A stretch of 64,000 bases of DNA from Paenibacillus brevis (GTDB taxonomy: Bacteria > Bacillota > Bacilli > Paenibacillales > Paenibacillaceae): positions 1 through 64,000 of the forward strand of contig NZ_JAHLQJ010000004.1 of NCBI RefSeq assembly GCF_018919145.1, given 5' to 3'. A program made the position numbers and the translations under genes. Under the pieces are notes generated by a model that saw nothing but the letters and a program-made list of their open reading frames with translations, was not told where the DNA came from and ran no database searches. Each line of letters starts with the position of its first letter. Position 1 is the stretch's first letter. Shown here one piece after another: positions 44,566-52,254 of the stretch.

Positions 44566-45744
44566 CTATTCGTTCAGCGCTGCCTTCAAGGCTTCAAGGT
44601 TTTGACGCATCAGACCGAGATAATCCAATCCACCTGCGATATCCTCTTCGGTCAATCCTTCAATCGGGTTAAGAACAGCGGATTTAGCGCCCAGCTCCGC
44701 AGCAATCGTATCCGCTACCTTGGACGATACCAGGGTTTCAAAGAAGATCGTCTTTACGTTGTGCTCTTTCGCAAATTCAATGATTTCTGCCATTTGGGCT
44801 GCGGAAGGCTCCTGTTCCGGGGACAAGCCGGCAATCGGAACCTGAGTCAGGCCATATTGCTTGGCCAGATAGCCAAAGGCCGCATGCTGGGTTATGAAGT
44901 CTTTGCGAAGGGAATCCTTCAAGCCTTCTTGAAATTCCTTGTCCAGTGCTTCCAGCTGAGCAACATAAGCATCTGCGTTGGCTTTAAATGCCTCCTTGTG
45001 CTCTGGCGCCGCTTCCGACAGTCCCTTCTCGATATTGCGAACCTGCTGGATCGCCATCGCTGGAGACAACCAGACATGCGGATCTAACCCTCCATGGTCA
45101 TGGTCGTGGTCATGGCTATGCGCTTCTTCTCCCTCATGGTCATGAGCCTCCTCTTCGTGAGCATGATCCGCTTCATCATGAGCGTGATCTTCCCCCTCAT
45201 GATCATGATCTGCTTCCTCGTGACTATGGGCTTCTTCGCCCTCGTGGGCATGGTCGGCTTCATCATGGTCATGACCTTCCTCTTCGTGAGCGTGGTCATC
45301 CCCTTCGTGATCATGACTATGAGGCGTGCCCTCCATGATCTCCAGTCCTTTGCTCGCCTCGATGACAAGTACATGCTGTCCGGCAGCGCTATCCAGCACT
45401 TGCTCCGCCCAGCTCTCCATTCCGGCGCCGTTGTAGACGAATACATCAGCATCTGTAATAGCAGCCATATCCTGCGGCGACGGCTCCCAATCATGGGGCT
45501 CTACGCCGGCGGGCACGAGATTCTCCACCTCAGCCAGATCACCGGCTACTTGCCGGGTGAATTCATACATCGGGTAGAAGCTCGTCTTGACCTTCAGCTT
45601 CTCTCCTGCTGCATTATTCACAGGTGTCGAATCGGGAGCGGCATTCTGATTCGAACCCGCATTGTTGGCATTCGAGCCGCAGCCCGCCACAACCAGCATG
45701 ATCGATAAAAATAAAACCGTTACACTATGCTTCCAAAATTTCAT
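44566..45744 (-). CDS. znuA: Zinc-binding lipoprotein ZnuA/AdcA-type
   Basis: A 392-residue binding protein for zinc. The signal ends in lipobox VVAGC (Cys about residue 21). Metal ligands of the family are seen as VEPHDWEPSP (His about 84) and DPHVWLSP (His about 223), with a later ITQHAAF His. Between them is an unusually long His-rich loop, about residues 142-217, with 24 His in repeating HDHE/EADHAHE-like units. Such loops bind zinc weakly and pass it to the main site. ATG at 45744 overlaps the znuB end by 20 bases. Confidence 0.93.
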   Translation of the reverse strand: MKFWKHSVTVLFLSIMLVVAGCGSNANNAGSNQNAAPDSTPVNNAAGEKLKVKTSFYPMYEFTRQVAGDLAEVENLVPAGVEPHDWEPSPQDMAAITDADVFVYNGAGMESWAEQVLDSAAGQHVLVIEASKGLEIMEGTPHSHDHEGDDHAHEEEGHDHDEADHAHEGEEAHSHEEADHDHEGEDHAHDEADHAHEEEAHDHEGEEAHSHDHDHDHGGLDPHVWLSPAMAIQQVRNIEKGLSEAAPEHKEAFKANADAYVAQLEALDKEFQEGLKDSLRKDFITQHAAFGYLAKQYGLTQVPIAGLSPEQEPSAAQMAEIIEFAKEHNVKTIFFETLVSSKVADTIAAELGAKSAVLNPIEGLTEEDIAGGLDYLGLMRQNLEALKAALNE

Positions 45745-46597
45745 GGATATTTGACTCCTTCGACTGAATTGTTTTTTGCGGTCTCCGGCGGCCAATCAGC
45801 CGCAGCAACCGTTGGATTAAAATCGTAACCAGCAAGAATGATAGCAAAATCAAGGCGATCGTCCCCCCGGGCGGCGTATCCGCATAATACGAAACGCTCA
45901 AGCCGGAGAACACGCCAAGCATTCCGGTTCCAATGGCAATGAAAATGGCCGAGGTGAAGCCGGCAGCAAGCCGCAGGGCCAGCGAAGCAGGGAGGACAAT
46001 CAGCGCCGAGACCAGCAGCACGCCGACAACAGGCATTGCTGCCGCTACGGTCATTCCCGTTAATACCGCAAAGGAAAAGGACAAGGCTTTTACCCGAACA
46101 CCGGAAATTTCGGCCGTCTCCTCATCGAAGATCATACTGTATAACGGGCGCCGTAAAATGATAAAATAGCCAATCCCCAGCAGAGCAACGAGCGCAATCA
46201 AAGCTAATTGCGTATTGCTGACCGCAACGATGGAGCCGAACAGATAGGAGCTGAAGCTTTTACTCAAATTCTGCTTGAGGCTCATCAGCACCACAGCCAG
46301 CGCCAGCCCCGAGGTCATAATGATCGCCACCGGCATCTCGCTGTATGTACGGTAAGAACGCCGCAGCTGTTCGATGATAAGCCCTCCCGCTACGGCAACG
46401 GCAAAGCCGCTAAGCGCAGGATTGAGATGAAGCACTGAGCCAAGAGCAACGCCAGCCAGCGACACATGGGACAACGTATCCGCCATCAGCGCCTGCCGTC
46501 GCAGCATCAGGTACACGCCAAGCAGCGGAGCGATAACTGCAATCAGGCCTCCGGCCCAGAAGGCCCGTTGCATGAATTCGTAACTGAGCATTGCCAT
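45725..46597 (-). CDS. znuB: Zinc ABC permease
   Basis: A 290-residue membrane protein of the ABC-3 (ZnuB/AdcB) family with about nine helices. The motif QALMADTLSHVSLAGVALG (about residues 31-49) and DEETAEISGVRVKAL in the ATPase-coupling loop are typical. It overlaps znuC by 55 bases. Two ATG codons lie close together (46597 and 46591); the second has better spacing from the AAGGAGGGGG site. Confidence 0.93.
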   Translation of the reverse strand: MAMLSYEFMQRAFWAGGLIAVIAPLLGVYLMLRRQALMADTLSHVSLAGVALGSVLHLNPALSGFAVAVAGGLIIEQLRRSYRTYSEMPVAIIMTSGLALAVVLMSLKQNLSKSFSSYLFGSIVAVSNTQLALIALVALLGIGYFIILRRPLYSMIFDEETAEISGVRVKALSFSFAVLTGMTVAAAMPVVGVLLVSALIVLPASLALRLAAGFTSAIFIAIGTGMLGVFSGLSVSYYADTPPGGTIALILLSFLLVTILIQRLLRLIGRRRPQKTIQSKESNIHEILEA

Positions 46598-47247
46598 CCC
46601 CCCTCCTTCCGTTCCAGATGAATCAACGCATCCAGATAAGGGGCAGCTTCCTCCAGGCCATGCGTCACCATGATCACGGTTCGTCCATGCCGGCTTACAT
46701 CCTCCCGAAGCATCCCGTACAGCTTCATTCTGCTGGCAGCATCCATCCCCGTGGTCGGCTCATCCAACACCAGGACATCCGGCTCCTGGACAAGCGCTCG
46801 CGCAATACAGACACGCTGCTTTTGCCCGCCGGACAGATCCCCGATTTTCCGGTCCCGGTAAGCCCACATATCCGTCCGTTGCAGCACTTGCTCCACCTTC
46901 TGCCGATGCTCCGCCTTAAACCTCCGGAACAGCCCGAGCTTGGAATAATAGCCCGAGCTGACCAGTTCGCTAACCTTGCTCGGAAATCCGGCATTAAATG
47001 AAGCTGCCTGCTGCGGCACATAGGCTACATTCAACCGGGTGCCATCCTTCTGGATTCGGCGGAAATTCACCGTGCCGCTCCAGGGCTTGAGCAGTCCGAG
47101 CATCAGCTTCAGGAGCGTCGATTTGGCCGCGCCGTTCTCTCCCGTGATGCCAATCAGTTGCCCGGCATGGATATCTAATGATAAATTCTCGATGACAGCC
47201 TCCTGTCCATACCCAAAGACCACATCACGCATAGAGGATAAAATCAT
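46543..47247 (-). CDS. znuC: Zinc ABC transporter ATPase
   Basis: A 234-residue ATPase of the ZnuC/AdcC class. Walker [10 protein letters not shown] (about residues 35-43) departs from the common GxNGAGKST by Ala for Gly at the second position before Lys. Signature LSGGQKQR and Walker [12 protein letters not shown] follow. It is the first gene of the zinc uptake operon, 15 bases after a Zur box, and is translated with znuB through a long overlap. Confidence 0.93.
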   Translation of the reverse strand: MILSSMRDVVFGYGQEAVIENLSLDIHAGQLIGITGENGAAKSTLLKLMLGLLKPWSGTVNFRRIQKDGTRLNVAYVPQQAASFNAGFPSKVSELVSSGYYSKLGLFRRFKAEHRQKVEQVLQRTDMWAYRDRKIGDLSGGQKQRVCIARALVQEPDVLVLDEPTTGMDAASRMKLYGMLREDVSRHGRTVIMVTHGLEEAAPYLDALIHLERKEGGWQCSVTNSCNGPSGPEA

Positions 47248-47262
47248 TTAAATCTCTTCCTT

Positions 47263-47283
47263 TAATCGTAATTATTACTATAC
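47263..47283 (-). promoter_or_regulatory. Zur box 1 before znuC
   Basis: Core TCGTAATTATTACTA matches the Bacillus Zur box at 13 of 14 positions, and lies 16 bases from the znuC start. It is the promoter-proximal one of a tandem pair, centred 32 bases from the next, three helical turns away. Confidence 0.85.
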
Positions 47284-47294
47284 AACAACCTATG

Positions 47295-47315
47295 TTAGCG
47301 TAATAATTACGATTT
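47295..47315 (-). promoter_or_regulatory. Zur box 2 before znuC
   Basis: Core GCGTAATAATTACGA matches at 13 of 14 positions and the right half ATTACGATTT is perfect. It lies just downstream of the COG0523 gene end, 48 bases from the znuC start. With the box at 47263 it forms a same-face tandem pair. Confidence 0.85.
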
Positions 47316-47325
47316 GTAAACCGTT

Positions 47326-48528
47326 TTATTGAAAAGCTTCCTCCGGCCAAGGCAGGGGATTGTTGAACCTGCTCCAGTCCTGCTTCATTTCTTCTTCCGT
47401 CAGCAGACAGCGTCCCAACCGTTGCTCGATATCCGGCCGGTTCATCTCTACGCCGATAAAAACCAGCTCCGTCATTCGGTCTCCCCACTTCTCGTCCCAG
47501 CGCGCCCTCACCTCCGGCTCGCTCTCCAGCACTTGGCGCTGCTCCTCCTCGGGCATCGCTGCAAGCCAATACCCCGCAGGACCGAACTGGATTGAAGGTC
47601 CGGCTTGGCTTAACGTGGCCGCCATATCGCCGCGGGCGGCGATCCATACGAGCCCTTTGGCACGAACGACTTCCTCCGGCCAATTGCTGAAGAAGTAGCT
47701 GAGACGCTGCGGGTGAAATGGGACCTTGCTGCGATACACGAACGAGCCGATGCCGTATTCTTCGGTTTCCGGCGTATGCTCCTCTTTGTTTAGCTCTGCA
47801 ATCCAGCCTGAAGACAGGCTTGTCTTCTCAAAATCAAACAGGCCCGTATTCAAAATCTCCCTTGGATCCACGACGCCGTTCACCGTCCGGATCAGCTTGG
47901 CCGCAGGCTGAAGCTTTCTTAGCACCGCCTCGAGTTTTAACACTTCCTCTTCTTCCACCAGATCGCATTTATTCAGCAGCAAGACATCGCAGGTCTCAAT
48001 CTGATCGATGAGCAGGTCTACAATATCCCTGTAATCGTTCTCCCCGGCCGCTTGATCCCGGTCCAGCAGGCTCTCGCCCGATGCAAAATCATGCCAGAAC
48101 CGGTTGGCGTCCACCACGGTAACCATCGTATCCAGCCGGGTCAGCGAGGTTAAGTCGATGTCCAGCTCAGGATTGGCATAAGTGAACGTCTGCGCCACCG
48201 GAACCGGCTCGCTGATTCCCGAAGATTCGATCAGAATGTAATCAAATCTCCCTTCGGCAGCCAGCTTCTGAACCTCGCGCAGCAGATCGTCCCGCAATGT
48301 GCAGCAGATACAGCCGTTGGACATCTCTACCAGCTTCTCTTCGGTTCTGGACAAGGTATTGCCGGACTTCACCAGATTGGCGTCCACATTAACTTCGCTC
48401 ATGTCATTGACGATGACTGCTACTCTTAAGCCATCCCGGTTGTGCAGGATATGATTAAGCAGCGTCGTCTTTCCGGAGCCCAGATATCCGCTCAGTACCG
48501 TAACAGGAATTTTCTTTGTTGATTCCAT
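47326..48528 (-). CDS. COG0523 GTPase, YciC/ZagA-like zinc metallochaperone
   Basis: A 400-residue G3E GTPase. Walker [10 protein letters not shown], metal motif CICC and NKCD are at the same places as in the copy at 26602-27801, and the two match closely throughout. It belongs to the YciC/ZagA class that is zinc-repressed in Bacillus. ATG at 48528 is preceded by AAGGAG nine bases away; a TTG just before it is less likely. It follows rpmG by 17 bases and so shares its Zur box. Its C-terminus ends LPWPEEAFQ. Confidence 0.92.
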   Translation of the reverse strand: MESTKKIPVTVLSGYLGSGKTTLLNHILHNRDGLRVAVIVNDMSEVNVDANLVKSGNTLSRTEEKLVEMSNGCICCTLRDDLLREVQKLAAEGRFDYILIESSGISEPVPVAQTFTYANPELDIDLTSLTRLDTMVTVVDANRFWHDFASGESLLDRDQAAGENDYRDIVDLLIDQIETCDVLLLNKCDLVEEEEVLKLEAVLRKLQPAAKLIRTVNGVVDPREILNTGLFDFEKTSLSSGWIAELNKEEHTPETEEYGIGSFVYRSKVPFHPQRLSYFFSNWPEEVVRAKGLVWIAARGDMAATLSQAGPSIQFGPAGYWLAAMPEEEQRQVLESEPEVRARWDEKWGDRMTELVFIGVEMNRPDIEQRLGRCLLTEEEMKQDWSRFNNPLPWPEEAFQ

Positions 48529-48545
48529 CAATATTAGCTCCTTCT

Positions 48546-48695
48546 TTATCGGGTCTCACGATGCAGCGTGTATTTTCTGAGACGAGGACAGTATTTCATC
48601 AATTCCATCCGCTCCGGATGAGTCTTCTTGTTCTTGGTGGTCGTATAGTTCCGGTCTCCTGTCTCCGTGCAAGCTAATGTAATTACTACTCTCAT
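48546..48695 (-). CDS. rpmG: Ribosomal protein L33, zinc-independent form
   Basis: A 49-residue L33. Of the four cysteines of the zinc form (positions 9, 12, 36 and 39), only C9 and C36 remain; 12 is Thr and 39 is Leu. So zinc cannot be held in the usual way. ATG has AAAGGAG at normal spacing. Directly upstream is a strong Zur box. Under zinc shortage this paralogue can replace the zinc-containing L33. It leads a two-gene operon with the ZagA-like GTPase. Confidence 0.95.
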   Translation of the reverse strand: MRVVITLACTETGDRNYTTTKNKKTHPERMELMKYCPRLRKYTLHRETR

Positions 48696-48712
48696 GTTAC
48701 ACATCTCCTTTT

Positions 48713-48733
48713 AATTCGTAATTTTTACGATTT
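48713..48733 (-). promoter_or_regulatory. Zur box before rpmG
   Basis: Core TCGTAATTTTTACGA matches at 13 of 14 positions (18 of 20 overall). It lies 18 bases upstream of the rpmG ATG and is the same core as the box at 29064. Confidence 0.87.
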
Positions 48734-48785
48734 AATTTAATTATTTTACACATAGACCCTTAACCTGTCAATCAATTCAATTATT

Positions 48786-48806
48786 TATTTGTAATAAGTA
48801 CGATTA
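48786..48806 (+). promoter_or_regulatory. Weaker Zur-like site facing the second permease operon
   Basis: Core TTGTAATAAGTACGA matches at 12 of 14 positions. It lies 336 bases from the permease ATG at 49142, with a repeat element between them. Removing that element would put it about 115 bases away. The similar site at 29134 is 49 bases from its permease start. Confidence 0.55.
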
Positions 48807-48857
48807 ATCGAAATATATATTACTAAATCTCTTCCTTCTTATCAACAGGACAAGTTA

Positions 48858-49078
48858 AAATGCGTGTTCAAAAAGTCATCTTTTCACCACCGGGTTTTAT
48901 GCTTACGATGTGCATTTTTTTTCAAAACGCTTTAGGTTAGTTGAAGCCAAGGACTGAGTAGCACAGCGTAGGTGGCCTACGTGAGCAACGGAAGGCCCGG
49001 CTGAATTCAAACTTCGATGTCGATTAAGCTTCATGATTTACTTCGTGATCAAAAGATAACTTTTTGAACTACCTCTAT
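48858..49078. mobile_element. MITE-like element, family A, copy 2 (inverted)
   Basis: About 221 bases with ends TGCGTGTTCAAAAAGTC and, at the other side, CTTTTTGAACTACCTC next to TA. The ends match copies at 12157 and 60701 but the orientation is opposite. No gene is inside. The remainder of the 408-base gap (48734-49141) holds the Zur-like site at 48786 and a strong ribosome site before the permease gene; I see nothing else. Confidence 0.7.
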
Positions 49079-49141
49079 AAGTTATTTGTTGCCTGCCCCG
49101 GCATAGAATAAATACTACAACTCTATTACAGGAGGCCATTA

Positions 49142-50137
49142 ATGAGAGCTTCGACGTTCTACAAAACGCTGCCCCTCTTCCTAATTATCGTCTTTCTAAT
49201 CCCGGTCGTCGCGGTCTGGCCGCAACACGGTGCTGCTCTCTTCGCCCACCCGCAATGGCAGCAGCTGAAAACCATCTTTATCGGCATCTTCCTGGAGGCC
49301 TTCCCGTTCATTCTGATGGGCGTCTTCCTGTCCTCCTTGCTCCAGCTTTTCGTTAAAGACGAGTGGATTGCCCGCTGGTGTCCGAGAAATCCCGTGATCG
49401 GCGTCGTCTTCGCCGCCTTGCTGGGCATTGTCCTCCCCATTTGCGAATGCGGGATGATTCCCGTCGTCCGCAGGCTTATGCTGAAGGGGCTGCCCGCTCA
49501 TATTGCGGTAACCTTCATTCTCAGCGGCCCGATTCTCAATCCGGTCGTCTTCGCCGCCACGATGATGGCGTTCCGCTCGCATTCAGAGATCGCTTACGGT
49601 CGAATGGGACTTGCCTTTGCCGTCGCTGCGCTGATCGGCTTAATTATATACAGACTGTGCCGCCGCAATCCGCTCAAGCGTTCCTTGCAGGAATTCGGGA
49701 CACAGGGCGCAGGGACGGGAAACCACCAGCATCCCAAAACCTGGAACAGCTTCTTCACCCACGCCGGGGATGAGTTATTCGAAATGAGCAAATACGTCGT
49801 GCTCGGCACGTTTCTGACAGCCGTCATTCAAACGACGATTCCGAGGGACGAGCTGCTTGCACTGGGCAATGGCCCGATATCCTCCTACGGGCTGATGATG
49901 GGATTTGCCTTCGTTCTATCGCTGTGCTCCACCTCCGATGCCTTCGTGGCTTCCGCCTTTTCCCATGTGCTGACCACCGGACCGCTCCTTTCCTTTCTGG
50001 TACTGGGGCCCATGCTTGATTTCAAAAGCCTGCTCATGCTCTTTGCCACGTTTAAGCCTAAATTTGTGATCGGTCTGAGCCTATTGATCATCGTGCTGGT
50101 GTTCACCGGTTCAGTCGCCGTAGATATGATTCTTTAA
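49142..50137 (+). CDS. UPF0718-type membrane permease, second copy
   Basis: A 331-residue membrane protein and paralogue of the protein at 29203-30135, with the same FIGIFLEAFPFILMG, LPICECGMIPVVRRLM, LSGPILNPVVF and STSDAFVASAF blocks. The N-terminal extension adds one more helix (LPLFLIIVFLIPVVAVW). ATG has ACAGGAGG upstream. It is followed by a TIGR03943 gene, but here no COG0523 gene completes the operon. Confidence 0.88.
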   Translation: MRASTFYKTLPLFLIIVFLIPVVAVWPQHGAALFAHPQWQQLKTIFIGIFLEAFPFILMGVFLSSLLQLFVKDEWIARWCPRNPVIGVVFAALLGIVLPICECGMIPVVRRLMLKGLPAHIAVTFILSGPILNPVVFAATMMAFRSHSEIAYGRMGLAFAVAALIGLIIYRLCRRNPLKRSLQEFGTQGAGTGNHQHPKTWNSFFTHAGDELFEMSKYVVLGTFLTAVIQTTIPRDELLALGNGPISSYGLMMGFAFVLSLCSTSDAFVASAFSHVLTTGPLLSFLVLGPMLDFKSLLMLFATFKPKFVIGLSLLIIVLVFTGSVAVDMIL

Positions 50138-50143
50138 AAGCGT

Positions 50144-50199
50144 GATGAACACTTTACACGTTGCCTTCTGTGTATAATCATTAGTTCAACTTATATAGA
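50144..50199. repeat. Isolated end of family-B repeat element
   Basis: About 56 bases. It contains GAACACTTTACACGTTGCCT and TAATCATTAGTTCAACTTATA, the reverse complement of the left end of the element at 63082-63313. Only the end is present. It lies between the permease and TIGR03943 genes, inside what should be one transcript. Confidence 0.75.
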
Positions 50200-50216
50200 A
50201 AAGGAGTGATCTCACG

Positions 50217-51116
50217 ATGGACTCTTTTGGCTTGAAGCACCGCAGCCATTACTTTATTCGCGCCATTCTGTTGTGCTGCCTTGCGTTCTATATCATAGGC
50301 CTGAACAATTCCGATGCGCTGCATTACTACTTGGCACCCCATATGCAGAGGCTGCTGCTGCTCTGCCCGATCCCTCTTCTCTTCATCGCCTTTGGCATGC
50401 TGTGGCATGCAATTATGGGAGACTCCGCCCAAATCTGCGATTGCGAGCACCCGCTCCCGGGCGGTCTTCTGAAAAGCAGCGGCGTATACGGCATGTTCGC
50501 CATCCCCCTGCTGTTCGGCCTGCTGCTTCCTGATCAGGCACTCGGAAGCGATATGGCAGCCAAAAAAGGCATTGTCTATTCCTTTCCTGACCCAGAATTC
50601 GAGCATAAGCCGAAGCCGGCAGATACCTTCGTCCCTGCCTTAAGTACACTAGATGAAATGTTTATTCCCCGGGATATATATAGTGTTGAGTTTTCAGAAT
50701 TAGCTAAAAGGCTGTATCCGCTCCCTGTTATTCAGGTTGATCCCCTGATTTTCTCGGAGACGATCGGTGCCATCGATATGTATAAAGAGCATTTTGCGGA
50801 TAAAAAGATCGTTCTGCAAGGCTTTGTCTTTCGGGAGGAGGATATGCCTCCGGACAGCTTCGCATTGACCCGCTTTCTGGTCATGTGCTGCACGGCGGAT
50901 GCGGTTCCGTTCGGCGTACTGGCACGCGGAGATGTAGTATCGGATCTGGAGGAGGATGCCTGGATAGAGCTGGAGGGAACCATTGGAGTGGGGAATGTGA
51001 ACGGTGAAGAGCGGCTGCAAATTACGGTCGATCAGATCAGATCCGTCGAGCAGCCGGCCTCTCCGTACATTTTCACCCATCCGGATTCGGTAGCGGCGTT
51101 CGACGCACAGAGCTAA
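50217..51116 (+). CDS. TIGR03943-type membrane protein, second copy
   Basis: A 299-residue paralogue of 30149-31216. Helices start with FIRAILLCCLAFYIIGL, LLLLCPIPLLFIAFGML and GVYGMFAIPLLFGLLLP. The Cys motif before the third helix is ICDCEH rather than ECDCC, and the C-terminal MCCTADAVPFGVL is kept. The low-complexity linker of the first copy is missing. ATG has AAGGAG ten bases upstream. Partner of the permease. Confidence 0.85.
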   Translation: MDSFGLKHRSHYFIRAILLCCLAFYIIGLNNSDALHYYLAPHMQRLLLLCPIPLLFIAFGMLWHAIMGDSAQICDCEHPLPGGLLKSSGVYGMFAIPLLFGLLLPDQALGSDMAAKKGIVYSFPDPEFEHKPKPADTFVPALSTLDEMFIPRDIYSVEFSELAKRLYPLPVIQVDPLIFSETIGAIDMYKEHFADKKIVLQGFVFREEDMPPDSFALTRFLVMCCTADAVPFGVLARGDVVSDLEEDAWIELEGTIGVGNVNGEERLQITVDQIRSVEQPASPYIFTHPDSVAAFDAQS

Positions 51117-51252
51117 AAGATATCGCAAACGGAAGCTAATTGCCAGCATAAATAATATTGATTTAACAAAGGTCATTATTGAAAAGGACAAGCAAGCGGC
51201 AATCAAATATCATCAAACTCCAAATTTAGAAGATTTTTTGGTATTAAAATAA
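51117..51252 (+). pseudogene. AT-rich 3' fragment of an unrecognised gene
   Basis: A reading frame with no start codon runs from about 51115 to a stop at 51250 and ends NLEDFLVLK. It contains KVIIEKDKQAAIKYHQTPN. The base composition is clearly more AT-rich than around it. It may be the tail of a lost or inserted gene. I recognise no family, so this is a weak call. Confidence 0.3.
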
Positions 51253-51269
51253 AACACAAACTGCAGGCG

Positions 51270-51355
51270 CATAAGCACGTCAGTGCTCGCCTTTGTGAGC
51301 GGATTTCTTCCTTTTCAAGGCTTAGTTCAATCGAAGAAATCCGCGAACAACATGC
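51270..51355. repeat. Family-B repeat fragment with hairpin
   Basis: GCGGATTTCTTC (51299-51310) and GAAGAAATCCGC (51333-51344) are perfect inverted repeats. Read on the minus strand the sequence around the second arm (GTTGTTCGCGGATTTCTTCG) matches the interior of the elements near 63148 and 63727. It sits between convergent genes and could also act as a two-way terminator. Confidence 0.6.
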
Positions 51356-51360
51356 CAGCC

Positions 51361-52242
51361 TCAACCTTTCAGCGCTCCGACCATGACTCCCTTAACAAAA
51401 TATTTTTGCAGGAATGGATAGACCAGCAGGATCGGGAGTGTAGCAACCATAATTGTTGCATATTTTATGGTCTCCCCGATAGCTGCCCTGTCCTGGGCTA
51501 CGGTTCCGGACATCATCTCATCCGTGCTGTTGGAAATCAGAATCTCTCTAAGCACCAGCTGCAACGGCCATAATTCTCGATCTCTCAAGTAAATCATCGC
51601 CCCAAACCATGAATTCCAATGGCCTACCCCATAATAGAGCACCATCACGGCAATGGTTGGCAACGCCAGCGGCAAAATAATTCGGAACAGGATAACAAAA
51701 TCATTAGCGCCATCGATATGAGCAGATTCTACCAGCCCGCTCGGAATCCCTTGGAATGCCGTTCTCATAATAATCAGATTCCAGGTTCCGATGGCTCCGG
51801 GAATGATCAAGGCCCATAATGAATCCATTAAGCCGAGATTCTTGACCAGCAGGAAATTGGGAATCAGCCCGCCCCCGAAAAACATGGTGAACACAATCAT
51901 AATGGTAATCAGCTTCCTCCAGAAAAAATCCTTCCTGGAAAGAACAAAAGCGCCCATGGAGGTCATAATGATATTGTAGGTCGTTCCCACCACTACAATA
52001 AAGAGCGTATTCATATATCCGGAATAAATGATGGGATTCTCCAATACAGCTTTATAAGCCTCCAGGCTGAAGTTTAATGGCTTCAGAAGCAAGCCGCTAT
52101 GGGCCGTAAGCTCATCGGCACTGCTCAAAGATGCAAACACAACATAAATAAACGGATAAGCGGTTATCACGGCCAATGCCGCCAATATAATGACATTCAA
52201 CGAATCGAAAACATAATCCCCCACTGTCTTTCTGACAACCAT
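51361..52242 (-). CDS. Sugar ABC permease, LplC/YtcP type (second importer)
   Basis: A 293-residue inner-membrane permease. The opening VFDSLNVIILAALAVITAYPFIYVVFAS, EAA-like loop ESAHIDGANDFVILFRIILP (about residues 190-209) and end QKYFVKGVMVGALKG are typical. ATG at 52242 has GGAGTGGAAGG upstream. It is the partner of the next LplB-type gene. No ATPase gene is nearby; a shared MsmX-type ATPase is presumed. Confidence 0.92.
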   Translation of the reverse strand: MVVRKTVGDYVFDSLNVIILAALAVITAYPFIYVVFASLSSADELTAHSGLLLKPLNFSLEAYKAVLENPIIYSGYMNTLFIVVVGTTYNIIMTSMGAFVLSRKDFFWRKLITIMIVFTMFFGGGLIPNFLLVKNLGLMDSLWALIIPGAIGTWNLIIMRTAFQGIPSGLVESAHIDGANDFVILFRIILPLALPTIAVMVLYYGVGHWNSWFGAMIYLRDRELWPLQLVLREILISNSTDEMMSGTVAQDRAAIGETIKYATIMVATLPILLVYPFLQKYFVKGVMVGALKG

Positions 52243-52254
52243 ACCTTCCACTCC

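Noticed and set aside
45094..45708. Plus-strand open frame opposite znuA
   Set aside because: It is the complement of the His-rich repeat of znuA. The znuA frame has a signal, known ligands and operon context.
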